DNA of 64,000 nucleotides from Pipra filicauda (Eukaryota > Chordata > Aves > Passeriformes > Pipridae): contig NW_024104554.1 of the NCBI RefSeq assembly GCF_003945595.2, positions 3,286,001 to 3,350,000 of the forward strand, written 5' to 3'. Below the pieces are notes generated by a model. It was not told the origin of the DNA. It worked only from the letters and a program-made list of their open reading frames with translations, and searched no databases. The translations under genes and the position numbers were made by a program. The stretch's first letter is position 1. Each line of letters opens with the position of its first letter. Of this stretch, positions 1 to 13,345 are shown one piece after another.

Positions 1-2278
1 ACAAATGCGATTAAAGGTCCCTTATTGTATCTGAGAAGAATTTAGAATGGGCTTAGATGGGGAATGTCCCTTGTTCCCCATGTCTTCCCTGTGAAGGAAA
101 TAGGTCATAAGCATAACTGCATTCTGATGTCTGGATTTCTCGCTTGACAGTCCTCTGTCATAATCTGTGAATGAAATTCAAAATAGTTTGAGGGCATCAC
201 GGCTGAAAAGCAGGAAGACTCAAGAGGTTGTTGGAAATCACTTTCTCCTGGGGTTCTTTGTTCACTTTATTCTCCTAGTTCACCAGGAGGAGGTGTGAAT
301 AAATTCAACCCTCAAAAAGGAGGTAAACCACAGAAACACTTACTTACAAAGGTCACAGAAACGCTTGAAAAGTCCGTGCCCAACAACTTATAGGAACTTA
401 GATAATGATGCCTGATATCAAAAGAGAGGAGCTTAAATTAACAAGACTGCTATGACTGTATGGTACATAGAATTACACTACATTAAATAACTGTAACTGA
501 ATTGGGCACAGTTATTTCTTCTTTTGAGAAAGCGCTGTTGCCTGTACCTGAGAGGATTTTTGTCCATATCCTTTGTCAAATCTCTGTTTATGGTCTCTTT
601 TTGAGTGTTTCTTCTAAACCAGATGTCAGTTGGACATCTTCGTTTTAATGTTTCAAAGGATCAGAAGTATGAAGAAAACTCTGGACTATCTAGTGACATG
701 GAAGACAGGTCTATTACAGTTCAACAAAGTCAATAAAGACTATGAAAGTAAACAGTCTGTATTAATGCTTAGGCATTGCTGACTTTCTGACTCCTGGGCA
801 CCAAAAGATTAATCAGCTTTTATTCTCACAGAAGAAACATCAATTAGGTTCTAGGTTTGGATTTTTTTTTTTCCCGTAAGAGGCATTTTTGGTTTCCTGC
901 CAACACTAGTAAAATTGCACAAACAGACAAATTGCACTGGGATAGTATCTGTAGTCTGTGAGGGGAGAGGCTGCTTGCAACATACATTTTTAAAACATGC
1001 TTTAAAAGAGATGTGATTTGCACTTTTTGACACTGAATTCCTTTATCACAGCCAACCAAAGCAAAGCAAATCACAGAGTGTGCTTTTGTGTGTTATAGAG
1101 AATTTATATATACTTCCTCAGGTTTTATCTCATCCGGGAATTTAAATTGATAAAATGTGTGATTGGAACGACCCATACACTCAGATTACAAACATCTAGG
1201 GCTTTCTTTTCATCTTTCTTTCTAGTCCCATTAGTTCATTAGATATATTTCTACGTGAGATTTAGAAATGCAGGCTTTTGTAAAAAATGTGGTAGTAGAT
1301 ATTGTTGTCACAGTTTTTCTCTTCCAGCTATACTTGGGGTTTTCTGTGAAAAAGCTGTCAGCTAAGGAGCAGTAGTAGGAAAGTGGTCTTCTTCTAAATT
1401 GTATGCATTTTATCATGTTTTTCTGTTTGCTTCCTGCGCTGATTCTGTAATGGAGGTTGTAAGATGTTACATTTATTTTATACTTCTCTTTGCAGTCCCT
1501 TATCATTATATATATTCCTATACATTAACCGCAAGTTTTGATTTATAGTGTTTCTTGATGTAATTCAGGAAGAAATAGCTGATCTAAAGAGTTTCAGGTG
1601 GTTGATTGACTGTGAGCAAAGGCATGTCATATTCAAAATGTTTTTTCGTGATGACTTGAATAGTCATTTAGGTTTTACAAATTACCTGTTATTTCAATCA
1701 TGTGGACTGGTGAAAAAATATAGCATCGAGTATATAGATTTCCTACAAGGTGCTTCTGTTCTACCACTGTAATTAACATAATTTCTATCTTAATAATGGC
1801 ATTTTCTGTTGCTTAGAAGTCAGTACTGTACTTTCTTCTAATGCTAATGGATTTTTTAATGGATATGGAAGTATGCATTACTTTATAGGTTGGGTCAAAC
1901 CAACAAAGGTATATGAATCCCTACATGAAATCGTCAGATATTGTTGCCTCCCTAGAAATCCCCTATTTGCGAAAATAATTTAGTCAGTGCCACATTTTTT
2001 TTTTATTATCAAAAAACCCCACCTATTAATGTGGGTGAGGAACACACACATTCATCTGATAGTGAATACAGAGGCTAGACTTATGGTTGCTGGGCCAGAA
2101 AATTGTGCCATGAAAGGTCTCAAGAAAGGTAAATTCAAGGCTTATGCAAAGAATTTCCCATTTCCCCAAGGCTTAGACTGACACCTGTTTTTTTCACTGG
2201 CACACTCTTCTTCAGAGTATAGTGGTACATCAGAATCCACTAAATTCACATTAAGTAGCAAACCCAAAGTACTATCTG
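1..2278. other. AT-rich non-coding DNA, nothing recognised
   Basis: No repeat, RNA gene or convincing exon was seen. The longest plus frame (1548-1772, 74 codons) has no recognisable domain and no splice context. Short homopolymer T runs (for example near 863-873 and 1995-2003) are ordinary for this composition. Confidence 0.6.
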
Positions 2279-2283
2279 ACAAC
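2279..2283. repeat. Target-site duplication, left copy (ACAAC)
   Basis: Five bases directly before the TG end of the 2284-3383 LTR. They are identical to 3384-3388 directly after its CA end. Confidence 0.8.
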
Positions 2284-3383
2284 TGTCGTGGTTTGACTCG
2301 TCTAGCCTCCACTGGAGTTGGAAATGGTTAATCCCAAGTAAGTTTCCGATATAGAGCCAATCAGAAGCTGCAATTTGCCTCTGTGAAATCAACATATTAC
2401 ACAGACCAGAAGAGTTGTTGACAGAGAGAATTGGAGCCATGAGGTAGCCGAGGGAAGCCCCAAGTTTGGGGGTGCCCCTGGGCACCCTGCGACCCCGGCG
2501 CTATGGCCAGGGCTGCGGCAGTTCCTCGCTGTTTCCCCCCCCGTGAGCAGAGGAGGCAGCAGCGGTGATTGTGAAGCAGAGCAGAAAAAATTCCAGGCAG
2601 AGAAGAGAGAAACTTCAAGCAGTCTCGCTACCACCTCCCCCACAATGGCGGGGGGAGGGAGCGACCCAAGCTGAGACTGGAGCAACAGAGACGTGCTGAG
2701 GGGCTTGGAGGTGCCCTATGTGGGGTTTGGGTGAGGGCAGCCGAAAACCAAAGGACAAGGAATGCGGGGGATGTCTCCCCTCTTGCCATGTGGCAGCTGA
2801 GCTGATGCCTGCAATTGAGACAGAGAGAAGCCAAGCCAAGCAGGCTTTTTCTGGGTAAGGACTTTAATGAAAGCTATTCGATGTATAAAACTGAGCAAAA
2901 ACCCAGGGTCCTGCAACCTGGGGAGAAGAGTGGACTCAAAGTGGAGAAGACCCTGAATTTTACTCCCTGGGAGGAACCTTCATGAAACAGGGGGAAAGGA
3001 CTCAAAGGCTGACTCCCTGTAGCTCATGATGCAGACCTGATGTAGGAAGTGTTCCCTTTCAGTCCAGGAGACCTCGGCAGAGGCCAAGCAGCTGGTGGGA
3101 GTGCAGAAGACTCCTCCCCCATACCCCAGTGAGAGAGAGGCTTTAGCTATCATCCTGAAGGTTCTTCTTCTGGATTGATGTGGGAGGGCCCCAGGGGTGG
3201 TAGATATTGTATTAATACTGTGTATTTATTTACTTTTTTAGTTTCTGTAGTTTTGATTCTGTTAGTAATAAATTTTGATATAATTCCCCATGTTGGTAGT
3301 TGTGCATGTCTGAAAACTTCTCTCACACTGAAACAAATTGCGGGGGGCTTGGAAATTGGATTTTTGGGGCTCAAACCACAACA
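2284..3383 (+). mobile_element. Solo LTR of an endogenous retrovirus, about 1.1 kb, with 5-bp target duplication
   Basis: The block begins TGTCGTGGTTTGA and ends TCAAACCACAACA. These are 13-bp inverted termini with one mismatch and the TG...CA ends typical of retroviral LTRs. The 5 bases before it (2279-2283, ACAAC) are repeated exactly after it (3384-3388), which is a target-site duplication. A 5-bp duplication is usual for ERVL-type (class III) elements. Plus orientation is supported by a TATA-like TATAAAA at 2884-2890 and an AATAAA signal at 3267-3272. The interior is GC-richer than the flanks. No gag, pol or env sequence adjoins it, so it is a solo LTR left by LTR-LTR recombination (inference). 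Several open frames inside it on the minus strand (up to 98 codons) are composition artefacts. I cannot name the family. Confidence 0.85.
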
Positions 3384-3388
3384 ACAAC
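3384..3388. repeat. Target-site duplication, right copy (ACAAC)
   Basis: Matches 2279-2283. The pair shows that the 1100-bp block between them was inserted as one unit. Confidence 0.8.
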
Positions 3389-6300
3389 CCACAATTTACT
3401 GTGAGGGATGGCAAGGAATTTCAATCTCATATTTCAGTCTCATAATTTGTTTCCATTCCTGTACTTGATAAGAGTATAATTGTCTGATAAATGTGGAACA
3501 TTTGTCTTTGAACCAGTGTCTTAGACTGGCTTTACATTGAAGGTGTAGACCCTGTTTGTACAGAATGATGATAACAGAAATCAGTGCCCAAATGTTTATC
3601 CAAGGATGGCCTCACTGCTGTCCTGGAAATACTGTCATAATCAATTTTAAAATGGATGATTCCACTTGTATTAGATGGAAATGAGAATCTGAGGGAGGGA
3701 ACAGGACAAAAATGATGTGAGGCCTTCTGTGCTGGGACTTAGAATGTCCTGTCACGCAGGTAGATCTCTAATAAACCAGTTGTATGTTGCATGCAAAGGA
3801 ATGCAAAGCTGAGAGTCCCCTGCCTGGAAGTTGTCTATTCTTGGTCAATATCAATGCTGATGTGGGCTTCTGGAGAGGTTTTAAAGAGAGGAAAAAAGCA
3901 AGACAGTAGGCACAAGTGTTCTCTTGAGGAAATTCTGTCACTTTTTTATGCTGTGATTAAACTACTCCATTTGAGACAGATTTTAATTCTACAAGAAATA
4001 GATAGTGAAAAAGACAGAGTTGCTTACCAGAAAGAATGATGCACTGTCCTACTATGTTCACTAGTTCTTTAAAGAACTTTTTATTTTTAACTGTAATTTT
4101 TCCCCTCAGCTACTAGCACCAGGCATGATTTACCTGGTTCACATGATTTATCTGGCTCTGTACAAGACAGTCAATTTCCACTCAAGCATGCACTGCTCTA
4201 GTACAGTCACAGTGGTAGTCCCTTGCATGTAAAGTGCAGAGAACTTTTTTTTTTATTATTATTAGGACTCTAACAAGCTTTTTGGAAGTGTCAAGCACTA
4301 TTAATAAATAGTAATTAGTAATAAATGGTGTTTGAGAAGGAAAAAAAACTCAAACCACAAGACGAGCTAAGTGTCTTCTCATCTGGAATCAAAGGAAAAA
4401 GTTAGAGAATATGTACTTCTCAAAGCTCATTTGTTTCAGCAGTTTACCAAGGACATCCTGTATGTCAAAGAGTAGTCAAATAAAACAATTTCAAGCTCTA
4501 AGATGGGGGCATAGGTTGAATATCCCAGCCAACTTGCCATGTGAGGGCTTTGAAGTTCATGACTTACATTAGCTTGTGTCTGATCTTTCAAGGATGGGGA
4601 GTAGTCTTGAATCAGACAATGACTTGAATTTACTGTGATTACTGATTGGTAACATTGATGTGGAAAGAGGCATCACAACTGCATGGAGATGTAGCTGGAT
4701 AACACTAGTTAAGTTTTGTTTGGATCAAAGTTCTGGGAAGGAAGTGGTAGGAGTATGGGAGAACATGTCTGTTCTGCAAGGTCTGCACCTGGAAAGACAA
4801 AATGAGAGAGGAGAAATGGATTTAACAGGTTTAGTCATAAAAGATATGAGACCACATTTCTACGCAGCTCTGTTAATTACAATGGCAATTTAGATGTTCA
4901 TGATTAATGGTTTGAATCACACTTCAGGAATGATTCACTATCCCAGTTTGGGGCTGTGAGTTTAGATTAGTTTACTATTTCAATAATCTCTTATTCCTAT
5001 TAGTTAAAATTTCCACTGAAGTCCATGAGACAGCTTTTGTAAGACCAGACTTGATTTCCACAGACTAATTTGGATGTGTATTTCCATGTTCAAACTCCAG
5101 TAAAATTCTTGGGCTGTCAGACTTATTGTAAGGACCTTTTGTTTGTTTCTTAAAAAAACACAAACATTTCACCATAGAGTAATCTATCAAAACCTTGATT
5201 TAATGTAATTTTTGGTATTTTTATATTATTTTATTTACCCTTTTAACTTAGTGCTATCAAAATTGTTGTTGATTATTTGCAGGCCATACACATGGAGACC
5301 AAGGTAATTTTAACAATAAGTTCAGTGGGTCCAGAGTCAACTGTTTTGTGAATAAATAATTTTATTTTCAACAAAGTCTTTCAACACTGAAAATATTCTA
5401 ATGTCAAAGAATTCCTCCCTCCATTAATATTCATTAAGAACTGAAAGAAATACGTATTACGTTCCACTGGGATAAGGCTTTACTTTTTTGTTCCTACTAA
5501 AGTTTCTTTTAATATATTCTGAAAAGTCTTTGGTAACCTTTATACTCTTTAGTTGTGTGCGAGCTTTTATACTTCTTCCTCCACAGAAATCACTGTTCTG
5601 AATTTATTTCTGTTGTTTTCTGTCATATTGCAGACCTCCTTTGTAGCTTGTTGAGACTGAGTGAATCTTCTGCTCATCTTGACTGAAACTTGGTACAGAA
5701 AATTGGACACATTCACCAGGGTAATTGCATCTATTTGCAGTTCAACTACCAGTGGTTTTGTTGCAGTGAAAGAATTGAGATTTTAGGCTTTTTGATGCAA
5801 AGCTGGCTAAGACTCAAGTATGATGGATTCAATTAATTCCTTGTTCTATGGCAAAGAGAAGACCTGCAGTAAAGATATTTGTTTTCCCAGTAACTGTCAT
5901 CTAGACTCACTGTCTTTCGCTTCCATCGTCTGTATTAAAATTTTGCCTGTGATTACGATGTACTTATATTTGCTTTGAGTAGTTGTAAGATGTTCTCCTG
6001 TGTTGGAATATTACTATATGCTAAGAAGTATATTGAAATACCATCTTCACAGCTATCAATAATACACTTGGTAAATGTGATGCTCAAGATAATAGATAGA
6101 TTGTTAATTGTTTTAATTAAAGGGTAATACCTAGGTTACGTAGGTAATTACTGGATAATTACAGGGTAAATTTCTGATTTTCTAGTATTATTTTTATTTA
6201 CTTGGTCTTTGAAAATGTTAGTTCCAATGTGATTTGACTGCTCTTAATTCTTCAAATGATTCTGTGACAAACAGATGAATGCATAAATCATGAAGAAACC

Positions 6301-9300
6301 CCATTTTCATTCTCTGTACTGATGGAGTGCAAAAAGAGATGCTACCATAATTCTGTGAAGATTTAAAGAAAAAAGGTATTCATGGTATAGATTTACCATC
6401 AGAAATAGATATGCTTTTCAAGTTATTCTGCTAGTGGCAAATCATGTTTTGTAGGTGGAAAATTATTTATTGAAAAACGTAAATCTTCTAATATAAAGCA
6501 GTGATGAAATCTTAAGTAAAGATCACATTTTTTCAGCAATATTTGCTGAAGTCGATGACAGAAGTTACACAAGTTTTCAAGCAGATGGATAGCCTGAAAT
6601 TTTATGAGCAAATAAAAATGTATCATTTTGCACATAGAGCTCCAACCCAGGTTTTGACTGGTATCTTTTAAATGATTGCTTTAAGAAGTCATGTGAAGAA
6701 CTTAATGAAGATCTCAGTAGCAGTGGTACTCTAAAATTCTAAAACATCAGAAGGAGAAAAATATATACCCACTCACAGCAAGGTATTTTTTGTGGCAACT
6801 AAAAGAAATTTACATTAAACAGTTTGAAAGTCAATCAAGATATTGACATTAATACAGTATATGCTTTTCAGTATTGATTAAAGCAGTGTTCAGTGACAAA
6901 TGGCTCTTTAATCCACAAGCTGTTCAGAACTAGCAACAACAACATGAAAAGCAACTGCAATCCCTCACTACCAAACCTCAGCCTTAGTCTCCTTCTGGCA
7001 CTATCACTCTTGCACTGTGTGCTACATAATGACACAAATTTGCCAGGGGATAATGAGACCTCTCGGCTTGTCGACTGCAGCACTTTTGCAGTAGATGAGA
7101 GATGTGGTCTTATTTTGTCTCAAGCTGCAGAGAAGGCTCCTCTGTGTTTTAAAAGTAAAAGCATGAAACAGCTGTGTTACACAAAAGATAGATCCAAAGG
7201 AATCAAAGTGCAGGAACAAGTTCAGGCTGTGAATCCCTAACACAGAAATAAGACCAATCTCAGGAAGAGACGGATTTCAGACATGCCTCTGTCTCTGTAA
7301 TGTTTAGGTATTAGGAGGATTACTGAGACTTGCCTGATTTTTTACCAAATAAAGAGGTAAAATGACTAAGTATGAGGTTTAAGGATTTAATTTCCAGTTG
7401 GATTCTTAAAACCTGGGTATGACAGCCCAGAAATTCCTTGTGAATTGAGGCCTGCAACTTTTCTCACGTAGTTCACAATATTCCTACATGTTTCTGTGAA
7501 AAATGAGAAAAATCAGTGAATGCTCAATTTGTGACTTAAGAACATGGATTGTTGCAGGAGAAAATATATATGAAAATATATATGACACGTTTATAAATTT
7601 TACATCGTAAAATACTTTATCTGTCTGGGATAATTCTGTAACATGCCTTGTCATTATTTTGTTGATGAAAAAAAACATTCAGAACATGGAACATGCCATG
7701 AATAATATGGTTCAGTAGTGATTAGGATAGGCCTGATGGCTGAGGTCTAAAAGGGACATGAATCTTTCTTTCGAGTAGTTTGGAGCCCAGTACGAGCTCT
7801 GCTGCTGACATATGGTGGAGATAATGAGAGATAATTGAAGATATTCCAGTGAGCAATCATGAAACATGTTTACTTTATAGGTGGGATTTGGGATTATTTT
7901 TTTGTACACATTTTTGTTTAAAAAGGGAAGTGTGCTAAATAGGTGGTGAAAGTTGATAGTTATACAATTTACTATCACAAATGAAAGACCGAGCATGCCA
8001 GTTGTGTTTAAATGTTCTTGAAGTTCATGACCACCCATGTTTTAGCAGCTTGCAATCCCAGCATCCTAAATCTACAACCCTAAGAAAGGAAAATTAATAG
8101 CCCTTCTTGGTCCTGCCTAACCTTTCCCCCTCCAAAGGAGCCAGGAGACTCATTCTCACTCATCCCAGGGCCCCCAGTACTGACTGTTACTGGTCAAGCC
8201 AGTGCCTAGCCCTGTTCCCTCACCTCATGGCTGGATTTGCTGGATTGATCTTGGATCTGACTTGTCATTTGCACCCATCTGATATGACTCTGCATTGTGA
8301 AATGCAACCATAAATTGTGTGGAATAATCAGAGAAACAGGAGTGTTTAGGGATCTCCAGGAGGCAGGAGACAGATTGTTCTTAACACTTGTCCTGACTGA
8401 GGAGCTGAAAGCACAAGGAGTGGTAGTCTGTAGCTCAGGGCATGAGCGCAGGGTGAAGGGGAGCAGCTGGTGAGGCCAGGAGCGGCTGGGAGGGGTGGTG
8501 CCAAGAGCCAAAAGGGTGTGGGAAGGAGATGGCAGTTTCAGACAGGCTTTGCCTCTGGCTGAGAAGGTGTCAGAGCCCCACACTCTACGAATCCCAACCT
8601 GGGCACCTGATGTTACTGAAGAACAGCTAGTGCAGTAGCCTTGTCAGAAGGATAGAGAAAAGGATTGCAAAGCTATTATAGGCAGACATGAGAAGCAGAC
8701 ATTGCCTCTTAATCTGCTTATGTTTCTTTATTTCCTCTAGTATGATAAAATCAGGTCTGCGAGTAGGGAATATCAGCTTATTAAAAAAATCTGAAGCTTG
8801 GGTCATTATTCTCAGTCTTTTGAATAGCAGTTTAACACCCTTTTTTTACTGACTTGCAAACTTGAGTTGGTTTTGCTATCTGTAAACGAAGAACATACCT
8901 CATAGTATGATGGTTACTACTCTGAGGTGTTTTATTATTATTAATTCCAAAATGGAGAGTTCTGAGAATTTTTCCATGCTCTTATGTGGATGATACTTGA
9001 AGGTAGTAGTCTAGAAAGCATGGGTATTCACAATGTGAAGGAATTCTGATCTATCTGTCATTTGGAGCAAATGACCCTGAAGTGAATGACTTCTGTCAAT
9101 ATTTTGACACTGTCAACACTGATCAATATTTTTGTCTTAGCAAGTGCTCTCCCTACATAGTATTTCTTTTATTGAGTACTGGTGATTGGTTTCATTACCA
9201 TGTTACATAGATAATTTTCACAAGTTTTAAAGGAAGCATGCTTTAGTTGCGCTACCATGTGGACTGAAATATTACCAAGAAAAAGAGCAAGGATATACAC

Positions 9301-11623
9301 ATTGTGTTTGTATCCTCAATGCTGGAGACAAAATTGCTTAGTTGCTCTAAGATTTCTACTCTCTACAAAACCTGATAAATACCCACAACATTTTACCCTC
9401 TTTGTGTTGTCCTTTCTCCTTGCTAAGGAGTTTATTAGTAGTTATAAAACAGATCCTTCCTTCCCACTGCCGAAGACATAAACCTAGACATCCTCACAGA
9501 ATGAAGCTGTTTACCTTTCACTCAAAAATACTAGACTCAAATCTCACTGGACTCTTTATAAAATGATATCTGTATATAAGAGGTGGTAGTACTATTTGCC
9601 TTTTATGAGGTTTCAGCAGAGAATGAAGAGTTATTTATCTATTAAGCAAACATTAAAAAAAATATTAAACAAACTGGTATAGACAGAAAATTGTAAAGAT
9701 TCCTGGTTACAACAAAACATAATCATGTGGCTTGTGCACTTTTTTTACAGCATATAAACTTTTGCTGAGATGTCTTCTGATTACTGCATCAAGAAAAGAA
9801 TACAGTAACTAACATAGGCAAAAGAAATCTTAATCAAAGAATGCTAAGGAAGTGAAATGAAGTTTCCTGCTCTATTATGTGGTGCCTTTATCAGAGGGAA
9901 GTAGTTAAGAAGTGAAGAAAACTTAATCAAGAAGGAAGCAACAGCAAGTTATTCTAGCTATGCAAGAGAATGTACATGAATCTCAGGTTTTTTTCTCCTG
10001 AGAATAACTGCAGTCATCAAGTAATGAAATTTTTAGGTTAAAGGAGTGCCAGTGCAGGTCAGAAAAATAGGACATGGAATTTTCAAAGCTATTCAGCTGT
10101 CACAATGTGATTTACAGGAAATTTCAACATAAATTAAAAGAAATTTCATTCTGTAGAAGATCTCTGTATTGTAATATGAAAATGTACAGAATAATTGTGT
10201 GTATTATGTAAATGTAGTATGAATGAAGCTCAGAGCTTGGTGTGCTGTTCACATGGATGTAGATCTGTGTTTAAAGAGAGCTATGGGAACCCTAACAAAA
10301 ATTCAATTTCTCCATATACTGTTTTAAGTGATCCAGGTTTAAAAGGATGTGCTTTCATGGAAGATATATGGATTATTTTGAGAATTGAATTGAAGAGGCT
10401 CTTCAGGGACTGCTTATAGCTAGGAAACCTCTTCTATATGTGTCATTACCTGGAAGTGAGGAGCTCACACGAAACTTAGTGTTGCGTTTGTTACAGTGGA
10501 GATCAACACCACTCCTTCACGATTTGTTTTTTAGTTTGTATTATGTTTGTTTTTAAAGAGAACCTGTTCTATCTGGTGTCTTTTCTCATATTTTTAAAAT
10601 CATTTTGCAGGCTCCATCCCATCCTGTGGTACAGGGCCTCCCTGTACCAGTTAATCCTGGGATTTTGCTAATGAGCCACATGAGTGGTTTGTGGTGCTTC
10701 TCTTCAGAACCATCTGGGAACTTTCAGAAAATGGGATCATTCTGTTAGAGGCGCTGTTGGCTCTATTCATGTTCTTGTGGGTGTATGTGCATCTCCAAGT
10801 GTCAGAACACTGTTTCATGTCCACTGGAGATGTTATTTGCTTTGATTACCAAGAAAACACCTACTTATCTTGTATAGCAGCAATTTTTCCTCAAAGATGC
10901 ATGCAACACTTCTTCAAAAAGAATATCTTTCAAATAAAAAAAAAAAGTGAAAAATACTTTAAAAGAGATGTTTTTCAAAATGTTCACAATGCAGTTTCTA
11001 TTAATTCTGACTTGTCCAAACTGGTCAACATACAGTTGTTGCAAATTAGCTTCCTTGTTAAGATAAAATGTTATGTGAAGCATTGAAGTAAATTGCAAAT
11101 GGATCAGATTAGGAACTTTTGCTGTCAAGAGAAATAAAATAAAACATCAGAAATTGCATGAGGGCCTGCTTTTCAGTTGCTGTTTTGAGAAGGATACAAA
11201 GAAGTTAGATTATAGTAGTGCCTGAGTTCTTAAGTGCACTTTGCATATTCACTTTAGTTTGCTTTTCATCATCCATTGATAAATGTGATGAGGTTTTTAA
11301 TTTTGTAAACAAGCAAAAGTTGCCTTGTTGAAGACATGGTCTCTAACTAACAACTTGAATGGCTAGCATGAAAAATGAGAAATAGCATCTCATAAATGTT
11401 TTGATTGTATTCTGAGTTCTTCCCTTGCATAGTGCAGAGCTCATTTAAATTCTTGTATAGATTTGCCTTTGTTTACAGTTACACATTTCTCTTAAGAAAT
11501 ATTCTTTGACTGTTCTCTGGTCCAACTGATGTGTTCTAAAAAGACTCTTAATAAACTTTTCTGGGAAATTCTACCTTATTTATTAACAGCATCACAATAC
11601 AGCAGTTTATAAACCTACTTTTT
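3389..11623. other. Non-coding DNA, no recognised gene
   Basis: Mostly AT-rich. The stretch from about 8110 to 8600 is clearly GC-richer and carries overlapping frames on both strands (8107-8313 plus, 8206-8583 minus) but no family I recognise. It could be an old, unclassified repeat. A plus frame at 6893-7240 (115 codons) is discussed among the findings. The plus frame 10691-11086 (131 codons) is rich in F/I/L/K and contains a poly-A-encoded lysine run, as expected of chance frames in AT-rich DNA. Confidence 0.55.
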
Positions 11624-11803
11624 TACTGTGGGGGCACAGACGTCCTGGAGAGGTTGTGAAGTCCCTCTCCTTGGAGATAGTCAAAAGCCATATGGACATG
11701 GTCCTAGGCAACTGGCTGTGGGTGGCCCTCCTTGAGCAGAAAGTTTGGACCAGATGACCTCCGGAGGTCCCTTCCAGCCTCAACCGTTTCATGATTCTGT
11801 TGT
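11624..11803 (+). repeat. CR1 LINE, old 3'-end fragment
   Basis: The segment has the conserved CR1 3' end in order: the 'gagaggttgtgaagtccctc' stretch, the 'ggacatggtcct' and 'gcaactggctg' blocks, then 'gaccagatgacctccggagg', 'tcccttccagcctcaac' and a degenerate 'atgattctgtt' tail. This is the end of CR1 ORF2 plus the short 3' UTR. It is 5'-truncated, as most CR1 copies are, and too diverged to encode protein. The minus-strand frame over it (11607-11816) is a shadow. Confidence 0.85.
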
Positions 11804-13027
11804 TCCATTCAAGCATCCCATGGTTGTTCTGAGCTTGATTCAGACAAGCAAATCAGCTGTGCTACAAAATTATTACATGAAAACTATTGAGGAGAAAGTG
11901 ATAAGATCTCAGTACCTTTAAGTAAAAATTAACAGTTTTATTTCCTTAAATGATTGAAATTGCATTGACAGCTATTCCCTTTCTCTCATGAATTCGATAG
12001 TTGACTTACTCATGTAACAATATGCCACTAGACAGCATCTTGTCTCTTGAAGGCCCTTGATATCAAGGTTCTCAGAGGTTAAAATTTAAAATTTATTTTT
12101 CTTATAGACTTGTAAACCAATTTTACCTGGAGAAAGCGCTCTGTAATTAAAGGCACTAAGTCTTTATTCTATCAGTTGGTCTAATAGAAGATATTATGTC
12201 TCTCTCCAAATCTTGCCTCCTGTATAATCGAGGATGTTTCAGGATTTTGATCTAGTTTTATAGCATTTGTTGTCACTGAAGATACTTTCAGCTTTGCAGA
12301 TGACCTAAATTTCTCCTGACCTACAACTGAGATGTGTAGTATCCAAACTGGTTCAAGTCTACTCTGCTGCAAAGAGCTTCAAATCACTATTGATTATACA
12401 CTTACGAAGACAAAAGTTCTTTAAAAAGCAATATATTCAGTAATGTTTTGCACCATCCATCTTTATCATAACATTAGTATCGCCACACTACAGTGTAACT
12501 GAATGTGCTATAGTTTTATTACTTCAGTTAACTAATAATCAAACTGAATAACAGTAGTAGAAGAAGTAGCACTGCATTTTTTCTTGTTAATCTTGTTTTT
12601 CTACCGTGTGTTGTTGAACAATGAAATAATTGAGCAATAAAGAACAATTGCTCTTTTTTCAACATCTTTGTCTAGCCTGTGTTCCCGTGTTAGAAATCTT
12701 GTAAGACTGCATGTAGTGAGCAATTGCCCTATTTGTTTCATATTTTTTTTTGCTTCAGAATGAAAGCCAATCATAGATAGAGGCTTTGTACCTGGACATT
12801 TCAAGATTACCTTATTACTATTTTTATTTCTGGTGTTCAGGCCACATGTATCTCAAAAATTATTATAGTAATTAGTTTCCTTGTCTTCTAATTCCCGTTC
12901 TTCTTTTTCTTTCTAAGGAGAGAAAGTTTTCCCAAAGTCTGCGTTACCACATCTTCTCTAGGAAATTGCGTGTGTTGATGTATGTTCAGGTTAAATGCCA
13001 ATAAACTGATAAGATAAGGACACCTTT
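11804..13027. other. AT-rich non-coding DNA, nothing recognised
   Basis: No repeat or gene was recognised. Minus frames at 12181-12372 and 12601-12804 show no domain and no conserved-looking composition. Confidence 0.55.
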
Positions 13028-13345
13028 TTTAAACTTTCATAGGATCATAACAAGTTCTCTAGTGCAGCCTCCTGCTCAAGACAGGGTGAGCTGTAAGATC
13101 CAACCAGACTGCTCAGGGCTTTATCTAGTTTAATCTTGTTAATTTACAAGGCTGGAGGCTGGAAAACCTCTCTGGGCAACTTGCTTCACTGCATGGAAAA
13201 GTTTTTCCTATATTCAGTTTAAATATCTCATTTTAATTTGTGTCTCTCTCACTTGTCCTGCGACCAGACGCAACAGAAGAGTCTGGCTCCATCTTCTATT
13301 TAAACTACTCATAAGTACCAGGGAGCTGTTTGTAGGTTTTTCTTT
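13028..13345 (-). repeat. CR1 LINE, old 3' fragment on the minus strand
   Basis: Read on the plus strand this is a reversed CR1 end. It contains 'gcagcctcctgctcaagaca', 'ctgctcagggc', 'acctctctgggcaacttg', 'gtttttcctatattcagttt' and 'gaagagtctggctccatctt', all in the order expected of an inverted CR1. The copy is heavily diverged, with small deletions and no open frame. Confidence 0.8.

Noticed and set aside
7250..10600. CRISPR-like, operon-like or other prokaryotic system
   Set aside because: No direct-repeat/spacer array, ribosome-binding-site pattern or gene clustering occurs anywhere in the window. The repeats are vertebrate retroelements.
10691..11086. 131-codon plus frame
   Set aside because: F/I/L/K-rich composition with a poly-A-encoded lysine run, typical of chance frames in AT-rich DNA.
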